Source: Saprospiraceae bacterium (lineage in GTDB: Bacteria; Bacteroidota; Bacteroidia; Chitinophagales; Saprospiraceae). From it: a stretch of 64,000 nucleotides of DNA. Positions 17,694 to 26,574 of the stretch are shown here, piece after piece. A model generated the notes under the pieces. It ran no database searches and had not been told where the DNA came from. It saw only the letters and a program-made list of their open reading frames with translations. Made by a program: the position numbers and the translations under genes. The DNA is taken from positions 62,001 to 126,000 of the forward strand of contig JADKEB010000003.1 of assembly GCA_016718205.1 (NCBI GenBank). Reading direction: 5' to 3'. The number at the start of each line of letters is the position of its first letter. Within the stretch, counting starts at the first letter, position 1.

Positions 17694-18959
17694 ATGAATA
17701 TTCAACAGCTTTATCAGATTTACACCTCACATCCGGTGATATGTACCGATAGCAGAAAGGTCACCAGGGATTGTTTGTTTTTTTCGTTGAGAGGTGACAA
17801 TTTCAATGGCAATGTATATGCAAAGGCTGCTATCACACAAGGCGGCGCAGCATTTGCCGTCATAGATCAGAAAGAATATAAACAGGGCAGCAACTATATA
17901 CTTGTAGATGATGTACTTCAGTCTCTTCAACAATTGGCAAACCATCACAGACAACAGCTAAAAATACCTGTATTATCCATCACCGGATCCAACGGTAAAA
18001 CAACCACGAAAGAATTATGTCGTGATGTTCTGCAAAAAAAATTCAATGTAAAAGCTACAGCAGGAAACCTAAATAACCATATAGGTGTGCCACTGACCAT
18101 CCTTGGGACAGGTCTTGAAACTGAATTTCTGATTGTTGAGATGGGAGCAAACCATCAAGGAGAAATCGATACATTATGCAAAATAGCTGAACCGGATTAT
18201 GCGATGATTACAAATATTGGGAAAGCACATCTTGAAGGATTCGGAGGAGTGGAAGGCATCAAAAAGGGTAAATCTGAAATGTACAGATACGCAGCAGTCC
18301 ATGATAAAAAAATTTTTATCAATTGTGATGATGATGTGTTGATGTCTTTATTGCCTCCACATTCAGAGACTATTATTTATTCTGCATCAGCACTTGCAAA
18401 ACTCAAGGATGAGAAACCATTCATCACCTTCCAATATAATGGTTCCACCCATTCCACTCAACTCTATGGAAGTTATAATATTTCAAACATCGCCTTTGCC
18501 ATAGCTGCCGGAGAGTATTTCGGTGTGGCGCCTGCAGATATTTCATCTGCTATCTCAAATTATGTTCCGGAGAATAACAGATCCCAAATCGTCCAACTCG
18601 GTACCAACACAGTCATTAAGGATGCATACAATGCCAATCCGACAAGTATGAAATATAGCATTGAAAGTTTCGCTATGCTGGATGCCTCCGACAAGATGAT
18701 GATACTCGGTGATATGCTTGAATTGGGAGATCACGCAGCAGAAGAACATAAAGCTATCATATCACTTGCTAAAACACTTCAATTGAATGATGTCATCTTT
18801 ATAGGAAAAAACTTTTCTAATGTGAAAAATGAACAGCATGGTGTGTATTTTGAAAATGTAGATGATGCAAAATCCTACTTTACTAAAAGAAATATCCAGA
18901 ATAGCACTATACTACTCAAAGGTTCCAGGGGTATTGCAGTAGAAAAATTAATTGGGTAA
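17694..18959 (+). CDS. murF: UDP-N-acetylmuramoyl-tripeptide--D-alanyl-D-alanine ligase
   Basis: Cytoplasmic ATP-dependent ligase that adds D-Ala-D-Ala to the muramoyl tripeptide, the last cytosolic step of the peptidoglycan precursor. 421 residues from ATG 17694. The N-terminal UDP-binding domain (about 1-90) starts with TDSRKV; the ATP-binding central domain contains the P-loop TGSNGKTT (about 97-104) and NLNNHIGVPLTIL; the C-terminal domain has KDAYNANPTSM and GDMLELG. Length is at the lower end for MurF. It follows gldJ across a terminator, a conserved adjacency in this phylum. Confidence 0.95.
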   Translation: MNIQQLYQIYTSHPVICTDSRKVTRDCLFFSLRGDNFNGNVYAKAAITQGGAAFAVIDQKEYKQGSNYILVDDVLQSLQQLANHHRQQLKIPVLSITGSNGKTTTKELCRDVLQKKFNVKATAGNLNNHIGVPLTILGTGLETEFLIVEMGANHQGEIDTLCKIAEPDYAMITNIGKAHLEGFGGVEGIKKGKSEMYRYAAVHDKKIFINCDDDVLMSLLPPHSETIIYSASALAKLKDEKPFITFQYNGSTHSTQLYGSYNISNIAFAIAAGEYFGVAPADISSAISNYVPENNRSQIVQLGTNTVIKDAYNANPTSMKYSIESFAMLDASDKMMILGDMLELGDHAAEEHKAIISLAKTLQLNDVIFIGKNFSNVKNEQHGVYFENVDDAKSYFTKRNIQNSTILLKGSRGIAVEKLIG

Positions 18960-19059
18960 ACCATTAGTAAGCACCTAATAATGTGTTTAGGTCCTAAAAA
19001 GTGACTATTTATTAGTTTGAGATTAATTTTAGATACACTAAATATTTTATCATCCAAAA

Positions 19060-19090
19060 TTTGTGTACGAGCACGATTAGTTTAATTTTG
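19060..19090 (+). promoter_or_regulatory. Bacteroidota-type promoter for the FAD oxidoreductase operon
   Basis: A -33 box TTTG (19060-19063) is followed 19 bases later by a -7 box TAATTTTG (19083-19090), fitting TTTG-N19-TAnnTTTG. The start codon follows 25 bases after the -7 box. Confidence 0.6.
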
Positions 19091-19114
19091 TGTCAGAATC
19101 AATTTTGATGCAAT

Positions 19115-20983
19115 ATGATGTTTAAAATATTTAAGATCTTCTTTATTCTCTTTTCATCCAGCCATTTTGTTTTATGCCAGCATGTTGACTATCCCGTCAT
19201 CATCATAGGTGGTGGAGCGAGTGGAATATCAGCAGGAATTCACTCAGCAAGATCAGGAATTAAAACCCTCATCATTGAAGAATATCAGTGGCTCGGAGGT
19301 ATGCTCACATCGGCGGGAGTATCTGCTTTTGACGGCAATCACAGGATAGCAGGCGGAATCTGGAAGGAGTTCAGAGATAGCCTATACAGACATTATGGTG
19401 GTCCGAAAGCGGTAGAAACCGGATGGGTCAGCAATACCCTCTTTGAACCAAGTATCGGCAATCGGATATTTGGGGGTATAGCTGCCAAAGAAAAAAATCT
19501 TACGGTTATTTATAAAAGCATCTTTTTGTCAGCTGAAAAAAAAGATGAAAAATGGACTATCATCATCAATGAAAATGGAGTTGAAAAAAAGTACACCTGC
19601 ACCATTCTGATTGATGCCACAGAGACAGGTGAAGTGTGTCAAGAACTCAAATTGCCTGCTGATATAGGTATGGACAGCGGCCTGCTCACAGGCGAATCAT
19701 GGGCTGGTGATAAAGCAAATGACATTGTGCAGGATCTTACTTATGTCGTCATACTAAAAGACTATGGCAAAGGGGTCAATAAGACCATACCAAAACCAGA
19801 AGGGTACAATCCGGATGAGTTTAAGTGCTGCTGTGACAATAAAGATCCTTCTGTTACTGCTCAACCTAATATCGACTGTGATAAAATGATGACTTACGGC
19901 AAGCTGCCCAATGGAAAGTATATGATCAACTGGCCGGCATGTGGCAACGATATCTATATGAATGTACTGAATGATGACAGAAAAACCAGGCTTGAAAGAT
20001 TGAAGGAAGCAAAACTTCATACGCTCAGATATGTATATTATATGCAGAAAGAGCTGGGATTCAAACATCTGGGCATAGCAGATGATGAATATCCAACGGA
20101 TGATCTGTTGCCTTTTATTCCTTATCACAGAGAATCGCGCAGGATTAATGGGTTGGCACGACTACAGGCCGATCATCTGGTGAAACCCTTTGATCAGGAT
20201 AAAAAATATTATCGAAATGGAATCGCTGTAGGCGACTATCCTATAGATCATCATCATAAAAAAAATCCCGAAGCACCTGAATTACATTTTTTTAACATCA
20301 AAGCACCTTCATACAATATTCCGATGGGCAGCTTGATTCCTCAAAATACTGAAGGCCTGATCGTTGCCGAAAAAAGCATTAGTGTATCCAATATTGTGAA
20401 CGGGGCTACAAGGCTGCAACCTGTAGTATTGGGCATCGGTCAGGCAGCAGGTGCTATCGCGGTTCAAGCTATTAAAGATAATACACCTCTTTCAAAAATT
20501 TCTATTAGGAAAGTGCAGCAGCAACTATTAAACTCAGGTGCCTATATCATGCCTTATATCGATGTGGCATCAAGTGACAAGTATTTTGCTGCGGTACAAA
20601 GAATCGGAGCCACCGGCATTCTCAAAGGTACTGGCCTTACATACAAGTGGGCAAATCAGACTTGGTTTTATCCCAACAAAGTTTTATCTGAGTATGATTT
20701 ATTGGATGGATTAAGGTCTGTGTATCCACATTTGTCAGAAAGAAGGGATGGTTCCGGTGAAGACCTGAAAGTAGTATATCTGATGAATCTACTGAAGACC
20801 ATTAAGCCAGAAACAGAATCAAAAGACATCATCAAGATCCTTCGTGAAATAAAACCCGGGAAGTATACTGAAAACACCATACTGACCCGATATCAGACAG
20901 CCATCATATTGGACACCTTGATCGATCCTTTCAGCATTGAGACTGACCACGATGGAAACTTTTTAAAACAAGAAATAAAATAA
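19115..20983 (+). CDS. Secreted FAD-dependent oxidoreductase
   Basis: 622 residues with a signal peptide (about 1-21) and an FAD-binding Rossmann motif GGGASG (32-37), so the enzyme is exported to the periplasm or beyond. The FAD_oxidored-type family is indicated by WLGGMLTSAGVSAFDGNH soon after the nucleotide site and NGATRLQPVVLGIGQAAGA near residue 430, where the C-terminal FAD contacts lie. The last ~130 residues look like a helical EF/S-layer-like extension. Three bases separate it from a sodium:solute symporter, and a DUF4434 gene follows, so it probably oxidises a small carbohydrate-like substrate handled by that operon. The substrate is unknown. Confidence 0.85.
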   Translation: MMFKIFKIFFILFSSSHFVLCQHVDYPVIIIGGGASGISAGIHSARSGIKTLIIEEYQWLGGMLTSAGVSAFDGNHRIAGGIWKEFRDSLYRHYGGPKAVETGWVSNTLFEPSIGNRIFGGIAAKEKNLTVIYKSIFLSAEKKDEKWTIIINENGVEKKYTCTILIDATETGEVCQELKLPADIGMDSGLLTGESWAGDKANDIVQDLTYVVILKDYGKGVNKTIPKPEGYNPDEFKCCCDNKDPSVTAQPNIDCDKMMTYGKLPNGKYMINWPACGNDIYMNVLNDDRKTRLERLKEAKLHTLRYVYYMQKELGFKHLGIADDEYPTDDLLPFIPYHRESRRINGLARLQADHLVKPFDQDKKYYRNGIAVGDYPIDHHHKKNPEAPELHFFNIKAPSYNIPMGSLIPQNTEGLIVAEKSISVSNIVNGATRLQPVVLGIGQAAGAIAVQAIKDNTPLSKISIRKVQQQLLNSGAYIMPYIDVASSDKYFAAVQRIGATGILKGTGLTYKWANQTWFYPNKVLSEYDLLDGLRSVYPHLSERRDGSGEDLKVVYLMNLLKTIKPETESKDIIKILREIKPGKYTENTILTRYQTAIILDTLIDPFSIETDHDGNFLKQEIK

Positions 20984-20986
20984 ATT

Positions 20987-22816
20987 ATGTATCTACACAT
21001 CATCGACATTCTGATCATAGCCACCTATATTATTTTAGTTCTTGGTTTGGGTTTTTACTTTGCCAAAGCTGCATCCAAAGATTTGAATGCATACTTTTTA
21101 GGAGGCAATACCTTGAAATGGTACATGCTGGGGCTAAGCAATGCTTCAGGAATGTTTGATATTTCAGGAACTATGTGGACTGTAAGCATTTTGTTTATCT
21201 ATGGTCTGAAGAGCGCCTGGATACCCTGGTTGTGGCCGGTGTGGAACCAGGTGTTTGTTTTTGTATATCTGGCTATATGGATGCGACGATCCAATGTCAT
21301 GACCGGTGCTCAATGGATCACTTTTCGGTTTGGAGATGGCAAAGGGTCCAAACTTTCTCACCTTATCATTGTGGTTTTTGCCATTGTTAGTGTACTAGGA
21401 TTTATGGCCTATTTTTTTGAAGGAATAGGCAAATTTTGCGTTCTCGTCTTGCCTTGGGATATGTCAGTAGAGGCTTTAAATCTTACTTCTGCGCATGGAT
21501 ATGCCTTAGTTATCTGCGGATTGACAGCTTTTTATACCATCAAAGGAGGTATGTATTCTGTGGTATTTACCGAAGTGCTTCAGTTTTTGATCATGACTAT
21601 TTCATGTCTGGCCATTGGATATATCGCTTTTACTTCTGTCACACACGAACAGATCATGGCAGTGGTACCATCTGGGTGGGACAATATGTGGTTTGGATGG
21701 AATCTTGATCTGGACTGGTCGGGTACCCAATATGCTGCTATCAATGAACGGATAGCTTCAGATGGGTTTGGGCTGTTTGGTATTCTTTTTATGTTGATGC
21801 TGTTTAAAGGGGTTTTTGCTTCCATAGCTGGACCTGTTCCAAGTTATGACATGCAGCGTATACTGGCTACGCGCAGTCCATCAGACTCAGCGAAGATGAG
21901 TATTCTCACCATCATTGTGATGTATATGCCCAGATATCTTATGGTATCAGGCTTTGCAGTTTTGGGTCTGGTATATCTGGGACCAGAGATTACTGCTATG
22001 GGAAGTAAGATTGACTTTGAGCAGGTGTTACCTATGGCCATTCAGAAATTTGTACCGGTAGGAATGAAGGGATTATTGCTGGCTGGTCTTTTGGCGGCAT
22101 TTATGGGTACTTTTTCCGCTTTTATTAATTCGGCTCCGGCCTACATTGTCAATGATATTTATAAAAAATACATCAACCCGCGTGCTGATGATAAAAGGTA
22201 CATCAGATTGAGTGTATATGCGTCTCTGACATTGGTAGCTGTCGGAATTGTGTTTGGATTTTTTGCATCTTCGCTCAATCAGCTTACTTTATGGATAACA
22301 GCAGCCCTTTATGGAGGATATGCTGCTGCCAATGCCCTAAAATGGATATGGTGGAGATTTACAGGTTATGGATATTTTTACGGTATGCTTTTCGGGTTGA
22401 TCGCATCCACTGTCAAGCTTTTTGTTTTTCCGCAGTATGTTGATATTTTTATCTTTCCGGTGATACTGGCGTTTTCAATTTTAGGCTGTGTGATCGGTAC
22501 TTATTTACATCCAGTAGAAGATATGGATGCGGTAAAGGAGTTTTACAGAAGGACGAGGCCATGGGGATTCTGGGGACCAGTCAAGGAAGCTGTAATGAAA
22601 GAAAATCCTGCTTTTATACCTAACCAGGACTTTGGTAAAGATACTTTAAATATTATCATCGGCGTCGTATGGCAGATGGCACAGGTTGTGATCCCGATTT
22701 ACTTTATGATTCAGGACAATACCAATATAGTCATCTGGTGTGGTGTTTTTATTCTGACAAGTTACCTGCTTAAAAAACTATGGTGGGATAAGTTGGGTGA
22801 TGTTGAAAATCTATGA
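20987..22816 (+). CDS. Sodium:solute symporter family protein
   Basis: 609-residue inner-membrane transporter of the SSS family with 13-15 predicted helices, starting with IIATYIILVLGLGFYFAKAA and the family segment DLNAYFLGGNTLKWYMLGLSNASGMFDISG. It would import a solute with sodium. Co-transcribed with the FAD oxidoreductase (3-base gap) and the DUF4434 gene (41-base gap). The closest functional idea is uptake of a sugar or sugar derivative released outside the cell; this is inference from neighbours. Confidence 0.9.
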   Translation: MYLHIIDILIIATYIILVLGLGFYFAKAASKDLNAYFLGGNTLKWYMLGLSNASGMFDISGTMWTVSILFIYGLKSAWIPWLWPVWNQVFVFVYLAIWMRRSNVMTGAQWITFRFGDGKGSKLSHLIIVVFAIVSVLGFMAYFFEGIGKFCVLVLPWDMSVEALNLTSAHGYALVICGLTAFYTIKGGMYSVVFTEVLQFLIMTISCLAIGYIAFTSVTHEQIMAVVPSGWDNMWFGWNLDLDWSGTQYAAINERIASDGFGLFGILFMLMLFKGVFASIAGPVPSYDMQRILATRSPSDSAKMSILTIIVMYMPRYLMVSGFAVLGLVYLGPEITAMGSKIDFEQVLPMAIQKFVPVGMKGLLLAGLLAAFMGTFSAFINSAPAYIVNDIYKKYINPRADDKRYIRLSVYASLTLVAVGIVFGFFASSLNQLTLWITAALYGGYAAANALKWIWWRFTGYGYFYGMLFGLIASTVKLFVFPQYVDIFIFPVILAFSILGCVIGTYLHPVEDMDAVKEFYRRTRPWGFWGPVKEAVMKENPAFIPNQDFGKDTLNIIIGVVWQMAQVVIPIYFMIQDNTNIVIWCGVFILTSYLLKKLWWDKLGDVENL

Positions 22817-22857
22817 TAATAAATAGATTCTTCATATAAAATTGGAAAACTGACGAT

Positions 22858-23793
22858 ATGCGCATCACAGGAACATTTATAGACGAGATCAGTCACGACA
22901 TTCCTCACCAAAACTGGGGTTCCAAAGAATGGGAAACAGACTTTCAGCACATGAAAGCCATAGGTATTGATACAGTCATTTTGATACGTGGAGGATTTCG
23001 CAAATTCATCACATGGCCATCATCGTATCTGATGACTCAACATGGTTGTTATGCACCATCACAAGACCTTGTGGAGCTGTTTTTGACTCTGGCTGATAAG
23101 TATGACATGAATTTTTACTTTGGATTATATGATAGTGGCAGATACTGGGATACTCATGATATGTCTCACGAAATAGAGGTCAACAGATTTGTGATTGATG
23201 AAATTTGGTCGGCATATGGTCATCATCCGTCGTTCAAGGGTTGGTATCTCAGTATGGAGATCAGCAGGAAAACCAAGGGAGCCATAGAGTCATTTTATAC
23301 CCTAGGAAAACAATGTAAGGATGTTTCTAATGGGCTGCAAACATTTATCTCGCCGTGGATCGACGGTAAGAAAGCAGTCATGGCTATGAGTGGCGCATAT
23401 ACTAAGGAAAATGCCGTCAGTCTCAGAGAACATGAGGCAGAATGGAACGAAATATTTTCTGGCATTCACTCCGTAGTGGACGCTGTAGCATTTCAGGACG
23501 GACATATAGACTATGATGAACTGGATGATTTTTTCAGCATCAATAAGGAACTTGCAGATACATATCAGATGGCGTGCTGGACCAATGCAGAAACCTTTGA
23601 CAGAGATATGCCTATCAAATTTTTGCCTATCAAATTTGACAAACTCAGAATGAAACTGGAAGCTGCTGCACGTTGTGGATATGACAAAGCGATTACTTTT
23701 GAATTTTCACACTTTATGAGCCCTCAGAGTGCATATCTGCAAGCAGGTCATTTGTACAACAGATATAATGAATGGCAAAATATTTGCAAATAA
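22858..23793 (+). CDS. DUF4434 domain protein, putative glycoside hydrolase
   Basis: 311 residues without a signal peptide. The sequence MRITGTFIDEISHDIPHQNW and the following strand/helix pattern (TVILIRGGF, FYFGLYDSGRYW, GWYLSMEIS, TFISPWID) match the DUF4434 family, thought to be a TIM-barrel hydrolase. Conserved acidic residues such as the Glu in LSMEIS are candidate catalytic positions. Last intact gene of the three-gene operon: a periplasmic oxidoreductase, an importer, then a cytoplasmic hydrolase, consistent with a short sugar pathway. Specificity unknown. Confidence 0.8.
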   Translation: MRITGTFIDEISHDIPHQNWGSKEWETDFQHMKAIGIDTVILIRGGFRKFITWPSSYLMTQHGCYAPSQDLVELFLTLADKYDMNFYFGLYDSGRYWDTHDMSHEIEVNRFVIDEIWSAYGHHPSFKGWYLSMEISRKTKGAIESFYTLGKQCKDVSNGLQTFISPWIDGKKAVMAMSGAYTKENAVSLREHEAEWNEIFSGIHSVVDAVAFQDGHIDYDELDDFFSINKELADTYQMACWTNAETFDRDMPIKFLPIKFDKLRMKLEAAARCGYDKAITFEFSHFMSPQSAYLQAGHLYNRYNEWQNICK

Positions 23794-23803
23794 TGGACTG
23801 ATT

Positions 23804-24020
23804 ATGATGACTGGTAAAAACATCAGAATAATAATTTCAATTATATTAATATTTGTTTATCATTCGATTACATTACAGACTTCAGCTCGTCTGATACCGA
23901 AAAAAGGTGTATATCAATACTGCAGGCCTTGATTGGTCTTATGGTTCAGAGGTGAGTTTTTTTACACCCGACAAGAAGTACGATCTGAAAATGATCAAAG
24001 ACCATTATTTGATCATATAA
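23804..24020 (+). pseudogene. Relic of an exported protein
   Basis: An ATG at 23804 opens a clear signal peptide (NIRIIISIILIFVYHSITLQ) followed by LIPKKGVYQYC and a TGA. In another frame the sequence continues NTAGLDWSYGSEVSFFTPDKKYD and ends at a TAA at 24018-24020. The two pieces read as one protein start with a frameshift, cut off after about 70 residues. Likely a former fourth gene of the operon. Its family cannot be named. Confidence 0.4.
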
Positions 24021-24094
24021 CAGGGAAAGAAGAAAACAAACTCAGACTTCCAAGTCCTTCGTGATCTGATGTGCGTGTGTTTTGTAATTTCATC

Positions 24095-24352
24095 TCATTG
24101 GGTACAGGGGTAAATGGTCTTCATTTCTGTGAGTACTTGGCACAATTTAGTCGCAGCTTCATTGAGTTTTGACGATGATACTGTTTGTAGTGTTACTGTA
24201 AAAGTATGGGCATGATTATCTACAGCTATGTCAGCATCAGTCGTGAATATTTCTTGAATTAATTTCCTGTCGTCATTTTCAGTATTTTTATAAACGGGTG
24301 CGATTATAATCTTTAAGGCACATTCCGCTCTATAGCACAACATGACGATCAT
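24095..24352 (-). CDS. 85-residue remnant, possibly a transposase C-terminus
   Basis: A short open frame whose end (LNEAATKLCQVLTEMKTIYPCTQ) recalls the C-terminal tail of some Bacteroidota transposase-like proteins, where a T-ET-[IF][YF]PGT motif precedes the last strand. The upstream part is absent, and the frame runs into a repeat-rich region. Treat as a doubtful relic. Confidence 0.25.
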   Translation of the reverse strand: MIVMLCYRAECALKIIIAPVYKNTENDDRKLIQEIFTTDADIAVDNHAHTFTVTLQTVSSSKLNEAATKLCQVLTEMKTIYPCTQ

Positions 24353-24502
24353 GTTTTTGAGCTTCTTGCATTGAGTTTTAAGGTTGTTGAGTCTGATTTG
24401 TTAATACAATTGGTCAAGTGTTATTTTATATTGGTGTTTTGTATGTATTATATGACATTAATTCTATTTCCGATTCATATCACAGCCATGGCATCACTCA
24501 GA

Positions 24503-24698
24503 CGTAGTAAATACTACGCCTAGCAGGGTAGGAGCGTAGCTCTGACATCTTTGTAGAAAACATTAGCACATGAAACATAATAAGGGGCGTAGCCCTGACA
24601 TCTTATTATATTTACCACATCTTTTAAGATCACAGGGCTACGCCCCTAAATGATGGTATGTGGATATTTTTGCTACAAAGATCACAGGACTACGTCCT
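24503..24698. repeat. Nested inverted-repeat cluster
   Basis: Three inverted repeats. A small one is at 24503-24518 (CGTAGTA / TACTACG). The outer pair lies at 24530-24556 (GCGTAGCTCTGACATCTTTG) and 24673-24698 (complementary: CAAAGATCACAGGACTACGT). The inner pair lies at about 24582-24606 (GGGGCGTAGCCCTGACATCT) and 24622-24648 (AGATCACAGGGCTACGCCCC). Inner and outer arms are versions of the same ~25-base unit, so the array is a REP/BIME-like set of four units in alternating orientation. Confidence 0.8.
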
Positions 24699-24729
24699 TA
24701 TATACACACTTTTTCAATTTAAGTAGGAA

Positions 24730-24756
24730 TTGAAATCAAAAACCTCTGTATCTTTG
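24730..24756 (+). promoter_or_regulatory. Candidate promoter of the DUF6922-abiEii pair
   Basis: TTG at 24730-24732 and TATCTTTG at 24749-24756 fit the -33/-7 pattern with 16 bases between. The TTG could be taken as a start codon of a longer reading frame, but its promoter role and the ATG at 24784 are more consistent. Confidence 0.5.
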
Positions 24757-24783
24757 CATTGGAAAAATAAAAGTCTGTACCAA

Positions 24784-25092
24784 ATGCCTGACAATGTCAA
24801 AGTAAAACCTGTTTTTCATAAAAGGATATTCTGGGACGTAGATTTCGAAAATATCGATTACGACGCTAAAGCGGCTTTTGTGATCGAACGGGTATTTGAG
24901 CGCGGTGATGTACCTGATATACGCAATTGCCGGCGCTACTATGGTGATGACAAAGTGAGAGAAGTATTGCTGAATGCAAAGTTCCTCCCTCTCAGTAGAA
25001 TATACTTAGCCAGTGCCGTTATTAACAGACCTGTACAAGATTTAAGATGTTACACCATAAGACAGTTGAACCCGGGACTTTTTCCATACTGA
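24784..25092 (+). CDS. DUF6922 domain protein, probable antitoxin partner
   Basis: 102 residues from ATG 24784. Conserved features include FWDVDFENIDYD and VIERVFERGDVPDI, a pattern seen in small proteins encoded directly before AbiEii-like nucleotidyltransferases in Bacteroidota. It overlaps the abiEii-like gene by 46 bases in a different frame, which implies translational coupling. The role as antitoxin or regulator of the neighbouring toxin is inferred from this arrangement. Confidence 0.7.
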   Translation: MPDNVKVKPVFHKRIFWDVDFENIDYDAKAAFVIERVFERGDVPDIRNCRRYYGDDKVREVLLNAKFLPLSRIYLASAVINRPVQDLRCYTIRQLNPGLFPY

Positions 25093-25673
25093 AGAAACTA
25101 ATGCAAATCCCAGAGCTAGAGGACTTTCATCTTGTGGGAGGAACAGCTTTATCATTGATGTATGGTCATCGTACTTCCGTTGATTTGGATATTTTTACAA
25201 ATATCAAATTTGAAAATTCCATCATTATTGATGGTTTAGTCAAAGTGTTTGGAAACAGTTTTATCTTGGAAGATAAACCGGCGTTTTTTGGTATTTTTTG
25301 TTTTATTGGTGATGTAAAAGTGGATATTGTACGCTTTCCGCATCCATTGATCAGACCTACTATTGAGATAGATGGGATACGCATGTATGCGCCTGAAGAA
25401 ATCGTAGCTATGATGGTGCAGGCTATTCTCGGCAGAGGAAGGAAAAAGGATTTTTGGGATGTAGCTGAATTGTTACAGCATTTCACCATTAAAGACTTTA
25501 ATGAACTTCATAAAGAAAAGTATAGCACTCAAAATCTATTCATCACTGTCCCGCAAGCCATAACCTATTTTGACGATGCAGACGATTGTGAAAACCCTGT
25601 AAGTCTCAAAGGTCAAACCTGGGCTTCCGTGAAGGAGGCTATTCAAAAAGAAGTCAGAACTTATTTGTTTTAA
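25047..25673 (+). CDS. AbiEii/AbiGii-type nucleotidyltransferase toxin
   Basis: 208 residues of the AbiEii (MenT-like) nucleotidyltransferase family, the toxin of type IV toxin-antitoxin and phage abortive-infection systems; relatives modify tRNA or other targets with nucleotides. The nucleotidyltransferase signature is complete: VGGTALSLMYGHRTSVDLDIF (residues about 31-51; GG followed by D-x-D), and a third acidic residue near VKVDIVRF (about 95). Later motifs include the EEIVAMMVQAI helix and a Lys-rich KKDFWDV. Start ATG lies inside the end of the DUF6922 gene. Confidence 0.85.
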   Translation: MLHHKTVEPGTFSILKKLMQIPELEDFHLVGGTALSLMYGHRTSVDLDIFTNIKFENSIIIDGLVKVFGNSFILEDKPAFFGIFCFIGDVKVDIVRFPHPLIRPTIEIDGIRMYAPEEIVAMMVQAILGRGRKKDFWDVAELLQHFTIKDFNELHKEKYSTQNLFITVPQAITYFDDADDCENPVSLKGQTWASVKEAIQKEVRTYLF

Positions 25674-25744
25674 TATTTTTAAATCATTTTATCCTATCTT
25701 TGATAAAAAGACCATCCTTTTTCACAAAAAAAATACACCACTCT

Positions 25745-26551
25745 ATGGCCATTATCCTTTTTACTACCGAAAATAAAATAGCTCACGTCTCACTGCACCG
25801 TCCGGAAAAGGCCAATGCACTCAATGTAGCAGCATGGTTTGAACTCGAATCCATATTCCGCGAGATCAGTGAAAATGACGGGATACGGGTAGTCGTACTT
25901 TCAGGTGGAGAGAGCAAACATTTTTGCGCCGGCATAGATCTGGAAATGCTGATGTCAATTGCCACGAGTGATATAAAATGTGAAGGTCGGCGTAGGGAAC
26001 AAATCAGAAAATTTGTATTGCAGTTGCAGGCTCCGATCAATGCTATAGAGTTGTGTACAAAACCGGTTATAGCAGCTATCCACGGCGGCTGTATAGGTGC
26101 GGGAGTAGATATAGTGACAGCATGTGATATGCGATATTGTACAGACGATACCTACTTTACAGTCAAAGAAATTGATATGGGTATGGTAGCAGACCTAGGT
26201 ACCTTGCAGCGGCTGCCCAAAATCATACCCGAAGGCATAGCCAGAGAAATGGCGTATACCGGACGTAATGTGTATGGGCCGGAAGCAGAAAAGTATGCTC
26301 TGGTCAACAGATCATATGAAAATAAGGAAATTATGATGACAGAAGTCATGAAAGCAGCAGAAATAATAGTCCAAAAATCGCCGTTATCAATTCGTGGTAC
26401 AAAAAACATCCTCCAGCATACCCGAGATCACAGTGTACATGATGGCTTACAATACATTGCTGCGTGGAATGCCGGTATGCTTCTCTCTGACGATCTGCAG
26501 GAAGCTTTTATGGCAAAAATGCAAAAAAGACCTGCGATATACAAAGATTAA
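25745..26551 (+). CDS. Enoyl-CoA hydratase/isomerase, dienoyl-CoA isomerase type
   Basis: 268-residue crotonase-fold enzyme from ATG 25745; a -7-like TATCTTTG at 25695 lies upstream. The oxyanion-hole regions are HFCAGIDL (near 58) and HGGCIGAGVD (near 110). VKEIDMGMVADLGTLQRLPK carries the Glu and Asp expected of delta(3,5)-delta(2,4)-dienoyl-CoA isomerase, which repositions double bonds during breakdown of odd-position unsaturated fatty acids. This is housekeeping metabolism sitting between accessory genes. The isomerase sub-assignment rests on that Glu/Asp pattern. Confidence 0.88.
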   Translation: MAIILFTTENKIAHVSLHRPEKANALNVAAWFELESIFREISENDGIRVVVLSGGESKHFCAGIDLEMLMSIATSDIKCEGRRREQIRKFVLQLQAPINAIELCTKPVIAAIHGGCIGAGVDIVTACDMRYCTDDTYFTVKEIDMGMVADLGTLQRLPKIIPEGIAREMAYTGRNVYGPEAEKYALVNRSYENKEIMMTEVMKAAEIIVQKSPLSIRGTKNILQHTRDHSVHDGLQYIAAWNAGMLLSDDLQEAFMAKMQKRPAIYKD

Positions 26552-26574
26552 GAAAAAAATAGCACCAGTTCATT

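Noticed and set aside
24503..24698. CRISPR array
   Set aside because: The units alternate in orientation and spacing is irregular; no direct repeats with uniform spacers and no cas genes.
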